Shown here piece after piece: positions 7,148-12,528 of a stretch of DNA of 12,528 nt. Source of the DNA: Syntrophaceae bacterium. GTDB taxonomy: Bacteria; Desulfobacterota; Syntrophia; Syntrophales; UBA2210. Under the pieces are notes generated by a model that worked only from the letters and a program-made list of their open reading frames with translations, ran no database searches and was not told the origin of the DNA. The stretch covers positions 1 to 12,528 of the forward strand of contig JAUXBI010000017.1 in the NCBI GenBank assembly GCA_030619435.1, in the 5' to 3' direction. The translations under genes were made by a program, and so were the position numbers. How positions within the stretch are numbered: position 1 is the first letter of the stretch; every line of letters begins with the position of its first letter.

Positions 7148-7657
7148 ATGGCCGAAAAAGGGATGCGGATGAACGAACACACCAAAAACCGCTGCAAGAA
7201 CTGCAGCACGAACCAGCATTGTTGCAGAAGCCTTGCGGAGCTTCGGCTGACCCGGGCCGAGTACCGGAAGAATTTCGCCGATCATCACGCAGTACTGATC
7301 ATACGACAAACAGGCAAAATTTATCGGGTCTCCGCAAAAAAAGGGCAATCATGCCCGCACTGGGACGGCGAATGCCGAATCTACGACAAGCGGCCGATTG
7401 AGTGCCGATTGTATCCCTATACAATCAGTGATCCCTGGAAGTGGGGCCGCCACGTTTTCATCACCTTTCATTCCAGAACAAAATGCCCCTTCAAGGAACG
7501 CCTGCTGATTCCTCGCGACGATGCGGAACAGATGGTCGCCGAATTCGCCCGGGAAGTATTCGGCAGCGGGTGCAGGCTCTATGTCCGCCATGAAATCCTG
7601 CTCTTTGGCCTTGCCAACAAAATCCAGGAGCTCCTTCGGCGTGCCGCCGCGACATGA
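7148..7657 (+). CDS. YkgJ-family cysteine-cluster (CxxCxxCC) protein
   Basis: This 169-residue protein has an N-terminal cluster C16-x2-C19-x5-C25-C26, then C69, C76 and the hallmark RPIECRLYP (82-90), with a further Cys in HSRTKCPF. This is the YkgJ/Fli-associated 'CxxCxxCC' family, whose members are thought to chelate zinc or iron; the exact biochemical role is not established. ATG 7148 lies 3 bp after the formyltransferase stop. ATG 7169 (MNEHTKNRC) is a serious alternative because AAAAAGGG ends 6 nt before it and all cysteines are retained. The tight linkage to the formyltransferase implies one transcript, though no shared function is known. The C-terminal half (about 90-169) is basic and not recognisable beyond the family. 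Confidence 0.8.
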   Translation: MAEKGMRMNEHTKNRCKNCSTNQHCCRSLAELRLTRAEYRKNFADHHAVLIIRQTGKIYRVSAKKGQSCPHWDGECRIYDKRPIECRLYPYTISDPWKWGRHVFITFHSRTKCPFKERLLIPRDDAEQMVAEFAREVFGSGCRLYVRHEILLFGLANKIQELLRRAAAT

Positions 7658-7721
7658 TAACATGGCGGGCGCTGGACATTCTTCCCTCCCCGGCGGGACG
7701 AGCATGAAGAGCGCGAACGCG

Positions 7722-7841
7722 GCATGGCATGACCTTCGACGCACAGCGGTAAGAAACATTATTCGGTCTGGCATTCCAGAACGTGTGGCCATACAGATCT
7801 CCGGCCACAAGATGCGATCGATTGTTGAACGCTCTGATGTC
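7722..7841 (+). pseudogene. Tyrosine recombinase (phage integrase family), C-terminal remnant lacking the catalytic Tyr
   Basis: In one plus-strand frame the sequence reads [20 protein letters not shown], then [20 protein letters not shown]. This matches the C-terminal catalytic core of tyrosine recombinases: box II HDLRRT with His and Arg, and the SGHK histidine. Relatives continue 'RSvFdRYnI', with the nucleophilic Tyr; here the aligned residue is Ser (ERSDV). No N-terminal SAM-like domain or first active-site Arg precedes it. The upstream open frame (from 7521) overlaps the YkgJ gene out of frame and has no integrase resemblance. The frame stays open to 7907 but loses similarity near 7841. 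It is a dead scrap of an integrase, evidence of a past integrative element next to the formyltransferase/YkgJ unit; no attachment site or tRNA is visible. Confidence 0.8.
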
Positions 7842-7878
7842 ACCACCCCATACCATATGTTGTATCTCCTGGTGACCA

Positions 7879-7908
7879 TTGTAAACTGGACAGATTATGT
7901 GCTATAAT
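7879..7908 (+). promoter_or_regulatory. Sigma70-type promoter with extended -10, upstream of the radical SAM gene
   Basis: TTGTAA (7879-7884), an 18-bp spacer and a consensus TATAAT (7903-7908), preceded by TGC (7900-7902) as an extended -10. Transcription would begin near 7915, leaving a leader of about 130 nt before the start at 8048. It is the best promoter match I found in the window. It overlaps the dead end of the integrase frame and gives the radical SAM gene its own transcription unit. Confidence 0.65.
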
Positions 7909-8047
7909 ATTAGGTAGATCATTTGCTTCTGACATGACAGAACGATTATCTTGATAAATACCGCGAGTGAGTTAACTTGTTATAGAATGTACCTAAAAAA
8001 TGGATCATTGAGCTTTGTCTGCGAATTAAAAATCAGGGAGAAGGAAC

Positions 8048-9328
8048 ATGAGCTCTGTTTGTATTGCGTACGCTGATGGATGCAGCAGAGCTGAAGCCGA
8101 GATTGAACTGCTGGGTCAATATTTTGCGGCAAACGGGTTTAAACTAAAGGAGAGAATCGAAGGCGCGGAACTTGTGCTGGTCTCGGCCTGCGGGTTTGAT
8201 CTGTGTGCGGAGAGAACCAGCATGAAACTTTTACGTAAAGCCTTTCAGAAGAAAGAGAAGAAAGCGCAATTTGTGGTGACCGGTTGTCTGCCTGCCATTA
8301 ACCGGGAAATAATTGTTGAAGCTTTTGGCGATCAAGCCCTGTTGTTTCCTGCTCGGCTTCTTGGAAAACTGGATGAGCTTATTTTAGCCCGGGTTCCGTT
8401 CAAAGAGATTCTTGAAAAGGGTGATCTTTCCCGTGGTTTTGTTAAAACCGATGTTAAGCTGAGGGAAGAACAGTCTGAATCGATCCTGGGAATTACCCAA
8501 AGCTATAATCCGAAGGCTAAGAGGGCGTTCAGCAGTGCTGAAAGATTTATGGCGGCTTTTTTACTGACAAGAACTAAAATAGATGATTTGATTGCACACT
8601 TTCCTAAGTGCCTGCAATTGCAATTTATCCGTCAGAGTCATCATCTCGTTCCTTCCCTGCTGCTGTCCCGGGGATGCCAGGGACAATGCACCTACTGCGG
8701 GATACCTTCTGCTGTTGGCCCCCTGAAATCACTGCCCTTGGAGAGAATCGTTAGCAATTTTCGTTCTATTCTTAAGCAGGGCAACAGGGTGATTGGCTTG
8801 GTGGCAACCGATGTTGGTTCCTATGGGCAGGATAACGGGTCCAGTGTAGTGGAACTGTTCCAGAGATTATTTGCTTTCGACGAAAAGTTTCAGTTGATCA
8901 TAAATGATTTTAACCCGCGCTGGCTGGTTGAATATGCTGATGATCTTATAGATCTTTTTGCCGCCAATGCGGAGAAGATCGATTATATCCTCATGCCGAT
9001 TCAGTCAGGTAGCGAAAAAATTCTCTCACTCATGCAACGAAGGCATACGGCTTCCGAGGTATGGGAGCATATGCTAGCCTTGAAAAAGGCTGTTCCGGGC
9101 ATTAGGATCGGCACCCATGTCCTGGTGGGTTTCCCGGGGGAAACGGAGGAGGATCTCGACGCCACGCTTGATTTCTTGAAAAAGGTTAATTTTTATTACT
9201 TGAAAGTGTTTAAGTATGACGACCGGCCCCGGATTGCGGCGGCAAAACTGCCGGGAAAGGTGCCGGAGAATGTCAAAAGGCGCCGGCTGCTGCGGCTGAT
9301 TCGTGAATTCCACGGGTTGGTGAAATAA
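8048..9328 (+). CDS. MiaB-like radical SAM protein (methylthiotransferase-type), no TRAM domain
   Basis: This 426-residue protein has the two-cluster layout of methylthiotransferases. The N-terminal UPF0004-like domain has Cys12 (DGCSRAEAE), Cys48 (SACGF) and Cys80 (TGCLP), matching the three auxiliary-cluster cysteines of MiaB/RimO. The radical SAM motif is C210-x3-C214-x2-C217 (SRGCQGQCTYCGIP). DVGSYGQD (255-262), MPIQSGSEKIL (316-326) and THVLVGFPGETEEDL (356-370) follow family order. Two features differ: about 130 residues separate Cys80 from Cys210 (roughly 70 in MiaB), and the chain stops after LLRLIREFHGLVK with no TRAM RNA-binding domain. The substrate may thus not be tRNA, or the 3' end may have been lost, since a transposase scrap begins within about 15 bp of the stop. 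GGGAGAAGGA just upstream supports ATG 8048. Its own promoter lies at 7879-7908. Confidence 0.85.
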   Translation: MSSVCIAYADGCSRAEAEIELLGQYFAANGFKLKERIEGAELVLVSACGFDLCAERTSMKLLRKAFQKKEKKAQFVVTGCLPAINREIIVEAFGDQALLFPARLLGKLDELILARVPFKEILEKGDLSRGFVKTDVKLREEQSESILGITQSYNPKAKRAFSSAERFMAAFLLTRTKIDDLIAHFPKCLQLQFIRQSHHLVPSLLLSRGCQGQCTYCGIPSAVGPLKSLPLERIVSNFRSILKQGNRVIGLVATDVGSYGQDNGSSVVELFQRLFAFDEKFQLIINDFNPRWLVEYADDLIDLFAANAEKIDYILMPIQSGSEKILSLMQRRHTASEVWEHMLALKKAVPGIRIGTHVLVGFPGETEEDLDATLDFLKKVNFYYLKVFKYDDRPRIAAAKLPGKVPENVKRRRLLRLIREFHGLVK

Positions 9329-9341
9329 AAAACCGTTTTCT

Positions 9342-9455
9342 GAACGCGCCACCATCGCCATTCAGACCTTCGGTGATTTCCTGGGATTCAATCTTCACAC
9401 ACGTATCCTCATGACCGACTGCTGTTTCTATGGCAATAATGGCATGTTCCACGTT
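9342..9455 (+). pseudogene. IS91-type transposase, internal fragment
   Basis: The plus strand reads ERATIAIQTFGDFLGF, NLHTRILMTDCCFYG, NNGMFHVAP in one frame with no valid start. This resembles the core of IS91-type (Y2_Tnp, HUH-type) transposases, which read 'aIQTFGDFLnFnPHlHvl.tDGcF...g.F.vap'. The HUH motif PHLH has become LHTR, losing the second metal-binding His, and TDGC has become TDCC. Similarity stops abruptly at GCCCC (9456), where the acyltransferase-gene fragment begins. About 38 of an expected 300-400 residues remain, so it is inert. Confidence 0.7.
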
Positions 9456-9583
9456 GCCCCGACCTGTTCCGGCGATAATTCAGGACAGGGATTCGTGAGG
9501 AAAAGCCAGTTATTCACATATATGGCTCTATCAATCCGGACCGCTTTCATGATCAGGACAAAAGGCAGGGAGTTTCACATAAT
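9456..9583 (-). pseudogene. Fragment of a second copy of the GNAT/FemAB-like acyltransferase gene
   Basis: 9456-9570 matches 5636-5750 (about 91% identity, ungapped, same orientation). On the minus strand it encodes SLPFVLIMKAVRIDRAIYVN, NWLFLTNPCPELSPEQVG, aligning with residues about 105-142 of the intact protein; several third-position changes suggest the copy diverged as a gene before it decayed. Next, TTTCACATAAT at 9573-9583 matches 5815-5825, consistent with a 62-bp internal deletion that shifts the frame. Nothing else of the gene is recognisable. Both ends abut transposase scraps, so the paralogue was probably destroyed by IS activity. The alternative is a recent duplication of only this piece, but 10 mismatches argue for age. 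Confidence 0.85.
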
Positions 9584-9593
9584 CCTCCATGTC

Positions 9594-9830
9594 TTATCCG
9601 CTTGGACGCCTGATCGAAACTCGTGGGAACTTCAGATTGATATTTCCTTTCCCATGTGCATAGGGTTCTCTCCCGTGAAAACGGGTAGGCTCGGCACCCA
9701 TCGTTACTGTCAGATATTCCCCGACTGTTTCCCCGATATCAAGCCGAATCATCTCAAAAATATGTTCCGGATGCTTTTGAATCTCCTTGAATACTTCTAC
9801 AAGTTCAGGTACATTAGTCCCAATTTTCAT
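9594..9830 (-). pseudogene. IS256-type transposase, N-terminal remnant
   Basis: A minus-strand frame starts at ATG 9830 after AAAGGAGAAAACACC, a normal ribosome-binding site. It reads MKIGTNVPELVEVFKEIQ, KHPEHIFEMIRLDIGETVGEYL, then GREPYAHGKG. This matches the first 60-odd residues of IS256-type mutator transposases as I know them from deltaproteobacterial genomes. Similarity fades near residue 64; the remaining 14 residues to the stop are unrelated. The whole DDE catalytic region of the roughly 400-residue protein is absent, so it cannot transpose. Its downstream edge meets the acyltransferase fragment, suggesting an IS-mediated deletion that removed most of both. Confidence 0.7.
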
Positions 9831-9851
9831 GGTGTTTTCTCCTTTCTAATT

Positions 9852-9874
9852 AGGTTTTGGGATAAAACCTTTTT
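9852..9874 (+). terminator. Intrinsic-terminator-like hairpin
   Basis: AGGTTTT (9852-9858), loop GGGAT, AAAACCT (9864-9870), then a T run to 9874. The stem is only 7 bp and AT-rich. It lies in the leader of the IS256 remnant and would oppose plus-strand readthrough toward the ATP-grasp gene. A second palindrome, AAAAGCGCTTTT (9880-9891), followed by more T, lies just downstream. Confidence 0.4.
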
Positions 9875-9910
9875 AAAGGAAAAGCGCTTTTTTTCTACAC
9901 CTTTATAAAT

Positions 9911-9930
9911 TTACACAAGATATCTTACAC
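9911..9930. mobile_element. Possible outer end of the IS256-type remnant
   Basis: TTACAC occurs at 9911-9916 and 9925-9930 around AAGATATC; read from the minus strand this is GTGTAAGATATCTTGTGTAA. It lies about 80 bp upstream of the transposase start, where an IS256-family terminal repeat is expected. No partner end survives in the window, so the assignment is tentative. Confidence 0.3.
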
Positions 9931-9933
9931 TAC

Positions 9934-9966
9934 CATTAAAGCATTTAATGCCATAGTTTCAAACTA
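9934..9966. promoter_or_regulatory. Two adjacent short dyads upstream of the ATP-grasp gene
   Basis: CATTAAA-GCA-TTTAATG (9934-9950) and TAGTTT-C-AAACTA (9954-9966) are both perfect inverted repeats separated by 3 bp, about 50-80 bp before the GTG at 10017. They may be a tandem operator or cruciform-prone site. TTGACA follows at 9986-9991 but no -10 box lies at the right distance. Confidence 0.3.
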
Positions 9967-10016
9967 CGACGAATGTTGAATTGATTTGACAACTATCGAG
10001 CAGGAGAATCGTCAAA

Positions 10017-10930
10017 GTGAAAAAAACGACAGTTATGAACGACAATAAACGGGGTGCAATAATTCTCGGCGCAGATTCTCAAGGACTAGGTATTGCGCGG
10101 GCATTAGCGGAAACAGAAACTCCGATAATCGTTTTCACATGGGAATTGGGATCTGCCCAGTTCTCCAGATATGTTGACAGAGTTCTAAAAGTCCCGTCAC
10201 CTTATAAGAAAGATATTTTCTTGGAGTCGTGCAAACGACACATTAAGGAATTTGGATTATTCGGATGGGTTGCCTATCCGACCGATGACATTTCAGTTGA
10301 GGTTAGTGCCCAGCACGGGAAAGGACTTGATCTGGTGACTTGGGGGTTGAATTCCTCACAAGTTACATTGATTACAGACAAATATTATATGCTTCATTAA
10401 CATTAGAAGGAGAACCTCTGGCTGAATTAACAGCATGTCGTTGGCGTCGGCATCCACGGGACTTCGCCCACGCGAGTACATTTGTTTATACAATTGATGA
10501 CAAAAAAGTAATCGAAGCGGGAAGAAAAATTTTGTCTGCGATTAATTATACCGGAGTGGCTGAAATTGAATTTAAACGCCATGAAAAAACCAATAAACTC
10601 TATTTCTTAGAAGTGAATCCGAGGACATGGGCATGGCACACTTTGGTTCGAACAAATCACGGAAATTGGATTGCAGCGTTACAGGCAGTTCTTGACGGAA
10701 AAGAATTTTTACTACCATCAACACAAGTTCATGCCTGTTGGGTTAAGTTCGTCACAGATCTTCCCATGTTATTTTTAGAATTCATGGATGGTAACATAAC
10801 TTTTATGGACATTGTTTGGGACTATCGCAGAAAATCTATAGCGTTTGGAACGTGGGACAAAAAAGACTGGCTCCCTTTTATAGCGGAGTGGTGTCTCTTG
10901 CCATACCTTATTGTGAAAAGAGGTTTCTAA
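10017..10930 (+). pseudogene. ATP-grasp carboxylate-amine ligase, broken by internal deletion and frameshift
   Basis: Two overlapping frames are the two ends of one gene. Frame 1 (GTG 10017 to TAA 10398-10400, 127 residues) begins RGAIILGADSQGLGIARALA, then SRYVDRVLKVPSP and ITDKYYML: the nucleotide-binding pre-ATP-grasp domain up to the 'DK' of the ATP-binding region. Frame 2 (to TAA 10928-10930) resumes with EGEPLAELTACRWRRHP, AEIEFKRHE and FLEVNPRTWAWH, which carry the Mg-binding Glu and the E-x-N-P-R motif. The join is near 10376-10395. About 100 central residues, including the ATP-binding lysines and glycine loop, are missing compared with relatives of about 400 residues, and the frame changes at the join. 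CAGGAG at 10001-10006 precedes the start. Relatives ligate amino acids or other amines to carboxylates in surface-glycan pathways; this copy should be dead. Confidence 0.8.
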
Positions 10931-10982
10931 TAGTGAGATTGCAAGATATCGTACTGATAGTGTTAAAGGACGGATAGGAATT

Positions 10983-12323
10983 ATGGGAATAGATTTCCGT
11001 GTGAGGGACTTTTTCTACCCCCTGGGGATATACCGTCTCAGGAGAGAGTTTGAGCGCACACAGTGGCTTTCGCCTGAAGAACTTTCCGCGTACCAGGGAA
11101 GGCGTCTGACAGTTGTTATAAACCAGTCTTATGATCATGTTCCCTATTACCGCAGTCTCTTCAGAAAGCTGGGTCTGCGCCCATCCGATATTCAGGGTAC
11201 GGATGATCTGAAAAAACTGCCGTTACTGTCAAAGGACACTGTTCGTAATGGAGGTGCGGATCATGTCGCCGACAATGCGGCCCGATATGGCCCCGTTACA
11301 TATAAGACCAGCGGGACTTCAGGTTCCCCCTTGCGGTTTTACCTTGACAGGAACGCCATGATCCTGGAATTTGTGTATTACTGGCGGCATTGGAGCTGGG
11401 CCGGATACAGGCTCGGCGACCGTTTCGCGGAGCTGGGAAGTTCTTATTTTCTCCACGGCAGGGGGCTCTGTGACAAGGTTTCGTCCTGGCAGCCGCACCT
11501 GTGCAGGCTTATGCTGAACAGCAACAGGATTTCCATTTTTCATGCGAGGGATATGGCAGGGGTGATCCGTAAATACAGGCCGAAATTCCTCAAGGGCACG
11601 GCGTCATCCGTCTATTTTCTGGCATTGTGCTTCAGGGAGGCGGGTATCACCGATCTGTCATTCAGGGCCGTCTTCTCAAACGGCGAGGTGCTTACCCCGC
11701 AATACCGGGCCATGGCGGAATCCACCTTCCACTGTCCTGTCCTGGATTCCTACGGACACATGGAGGGCGTGGTGGCTGTCTCTCAGTGTATGGAAGGGGG
11801 ATATCACATCAATTCGGATTACGGTCTGCTGGAGTTAGGCGATCCCGGGGATTTCCCGGAAACCGACCCCACAGAGAGGCGCGTTATCGGAACATCGCTG
11901 CATAACCTCGCCATGCCCTTCATCAGATATGATGTGGGTGACAGTGTCGAAGTCCCAACGGAGTCTGAAAGCTGTCCCTGCGGCCGCACCCTTCCCCTGA
12001 TAAGGGTGGTGCACGGGCGGAGCGAGGACATCATAGTTACACCGGATGGCAGGTTTATAACATCCATGTTTATGATTCCGGAGTTTGTGGAGGGAATCCG
12101 TTTTATGCAGTTTGTCCAGGAGACAGAAACACGCCTGTATGTTAATGTGATACCCGACGGATCATGCGGGGAAAAATGGCGGGAAGAACTGTTATCCTGC
12201 GTGACAAAGTTTGTCGGGGAGGGGATGGACATCCGTGTACGCAAAATCGCGGAGGATGATATCATAACCGACGCCTCCGGTAAGACACGCACCGTCATAT
12301 CTTATGTGGATGCTGGTTGCTGA
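10983..12323 (+). CDS. CapK/PaaK-family adenylate-forming ligase (phenylacetate-CoA ligase-like)
   Basis: This 446-residue protein is full length. Adenylation core motifs in order: YKTSGTSGSP (107-116, phosphate loop), DSYGHMEG (255-262, the YGxxE motif), MPFIRYDVGD (311-320), a CPCGR metal-knuckle (331-335) typical of the CapK branch, GRSEDII (345-351) and a C-terminal GKTRT with the expected lysine. These enzymes activate a carboxylic acid as acyl-AMP, with or without transfer to CoA. In capsule and exopolysaccharide loci the CapK branch probably supplies an acyl group for a glycan; the acid cannot be inferred. AGGA just upstream supports ATG 10983, and the stop is at 12321-12323. It follows the broken ATP-grasp gene by 52 bp, so the two were likely co-transcribed and possibly sequential steps. 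Confidence 0.85.
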   Translation: MGIDFRVRDFFYPLGIYRLRREFERTQWLSPEELSAYQGRRLTVVINQSYDHVPYYRSLFRKLGLRPSDIQGTDDLKKLPLLSKDTVRNGGADHVADNAARYGPVTYKTSGTSGSPLRFYLDRNAMILEFVYYWRHWSWAGYRLGDRFAELGSSYFLHGRGLCDKVSSWQPHLCRLMLNSNRISIFHARDMAGVIRKYRPKFLKGTASSVYFLALCFREAGITDLSFRAVFSNGEVLTPQYRAMAESTFHCPVLDSYGHMEGVVAVSQCMEGGYHINSDYGLLELGDPGDFPETDPTERRVIGTSLHNLAMPFIRYDVGDSVEVPTESESCPCGRTLPLIRVVHGRSEDIIVTPDGRFITSMFMIPEFVEGIRFMQFVQETETRLYVNVIPDGSCGEKWREELLSCVTKFVGEGMDIRVRKIAEDDIITDASGKTRTVISYVDAGC

Positions 12324-12360
12324 CAGATAGACCGCCTTTGTATCCGGCCTTATCTGAATA

Positions 12361-12528
12361 ATGGTTATGGTTCTGAAAGATAAAACTGATATGTTGAATC
12401 AAAAAAGTCTGTTGCTTCCGGGAGGCGCCCGCGGTCGTCGTATTGCAATCTGCCTGGTTATGACGCTGCTGATTATCGCCGTGTACAGCCAGGTGACCAA
12501 CCACGAATTTGTCGATTACGACGACTCG
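12361..12528 (+). CDS. N-terminus of a membrane protein, possibly TPR/glycosyltransferase-39-like (partial)
   Basis: An open frame of 56 codons runs from ATG 12361 off the end of the window. Its 30-odd polar residues are followed by one membrane segment, RRIAICLVMTLLIIAVYSQV, then TNHEFVDYDDS. A first helix followed by 'Y.qvt.heFv.yDD' is the usual start of bacterial Tmtc-like membrane proteins with C-terminal TPR repeats, where the DD pair is conserved, and GT39-like proteins share the layout. The start is uncertain: ATG 12361, 12367 and 12391 are in frame and none has a strong ribosome-binding site. The gap from the CapK stop is about 37 bp. Confidence 0.5.
   Translation, partial: MVMVLKDKTDMLNQKSLLLPGGARGRRIAICLVMTLLIIAVYSQVTNHEFVDYDDS

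Noticed and set aside
7521..7703. N-terminal extension of the integrase frame
   Set aside because: It overlaps the well-supported YkgJ gene out of frame and shows no recombinase resemblance; the similarity starts only near 7722.
9411..9908. 165-codon plus-strand ORF
   Set aside because: It is a chimera: the IS91-type fragment read in frame, then antisense of the acyltransferase and IS256-type fragments. No single family explains it.
10340..10930. Independent gene starting at TTG 10340
   Set aside because: The first residues come from antecedent ATP-grasp sequence read in the wrong frame; the rest is clearly the C-terminal half of the same enzyme, so this is one broken gene.
1..12528. CRISPR array, tRNA or rRNA genes
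   Set aside because: I saw no regularly spaced direct repeats with unique spacers, and no cloverleaf or rRNA-like segment on either strand, although a tool-based tRNA scan was not possible.

Overview
The window looks like part of a cell-surface polysaccharide (O-antigen or exopolysaccharide) locus from a Gram-negative bacterium. The protein families present suggest a deltaproteobacterium in the broad sense (Desulfobacterota, Syntrophales-like), but this is inferred from family resemblance only; there is no rRNA or other marker. Base composition is patchy. The MORN gene, the DegT gene and the broken ATP-grasp gene are visibly more AT-rich than the FAD, formyltransferase/YkgJ and CapK genes, which suggests assembly from several sources.

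Layout from left to right. Positions 2-187 hold the C-terminus of a DUF2304-type membrane protein (+). Positions 323-991 hold a MORN-repeat lipoprotein-like gene (+) that abuts a beheaded VapC/PIN toxin remnant (1000-1152). Positions 1255-2580 encode an FAD-dependent amine-oxidase/UGM-like oxidoreductase (+), converging on a three-gene minus-strand block: a GNAT/FemAB-like acyltransferase (6063-4903), a DegT-family aminotransferase (4838-3648) and a flippase-like 'LPG synthase TM' protein (3584-2589). After a divergent 307-bp spacer comes a two-gene plus-strand unit: a formyltransferase (6371-7144) and a YkgJ-type cysteine-cluster protein (7148-7657). A tyrosine-recombinase remnant follows (about 7722-7841), then a clear sigma70-like promoter (7879-7908) and a MiaB-like radical SAM gene (8048-9328).

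Positions 9330-9930 are a graveyard. An IS91-type transposase scrap, a scrap of a second copy of the 4903-6063 acyltransferase gene and the 5' end of an IS256-type transposase lie end to end. Beyond it are an ATP-grasp gene broken by an internal deletion (10017-10930), an intact CapK/PaaK-type adenylate-forming ligase (10983-12323) and the 5' end of a membrane protein gene that runs off the window.

The intact genes could together install an aminated and N-acylated or N-formylated sugar: DegT would add the amine, the formyltransferase or GNAT/FemAB-like enzyme would acylate it, the CapK ligase (and once the ATP-grasp enzyme) would activate a carboxylate, and the flippase-like protein would handle a lipid-linked product. 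That is inference from families and proximity. No glycosyltransferase, polymerase or nucleotide-sugar dehydratase is visible here. The least standard items are the radical SAM protein (long linker, no TRAM domain, ends at the graveyard edge), an exact 18-bp dyad repeat flanking the flippase gene, and the 115-bp duplicated acyltransferase segment that records loss of a paralogue.
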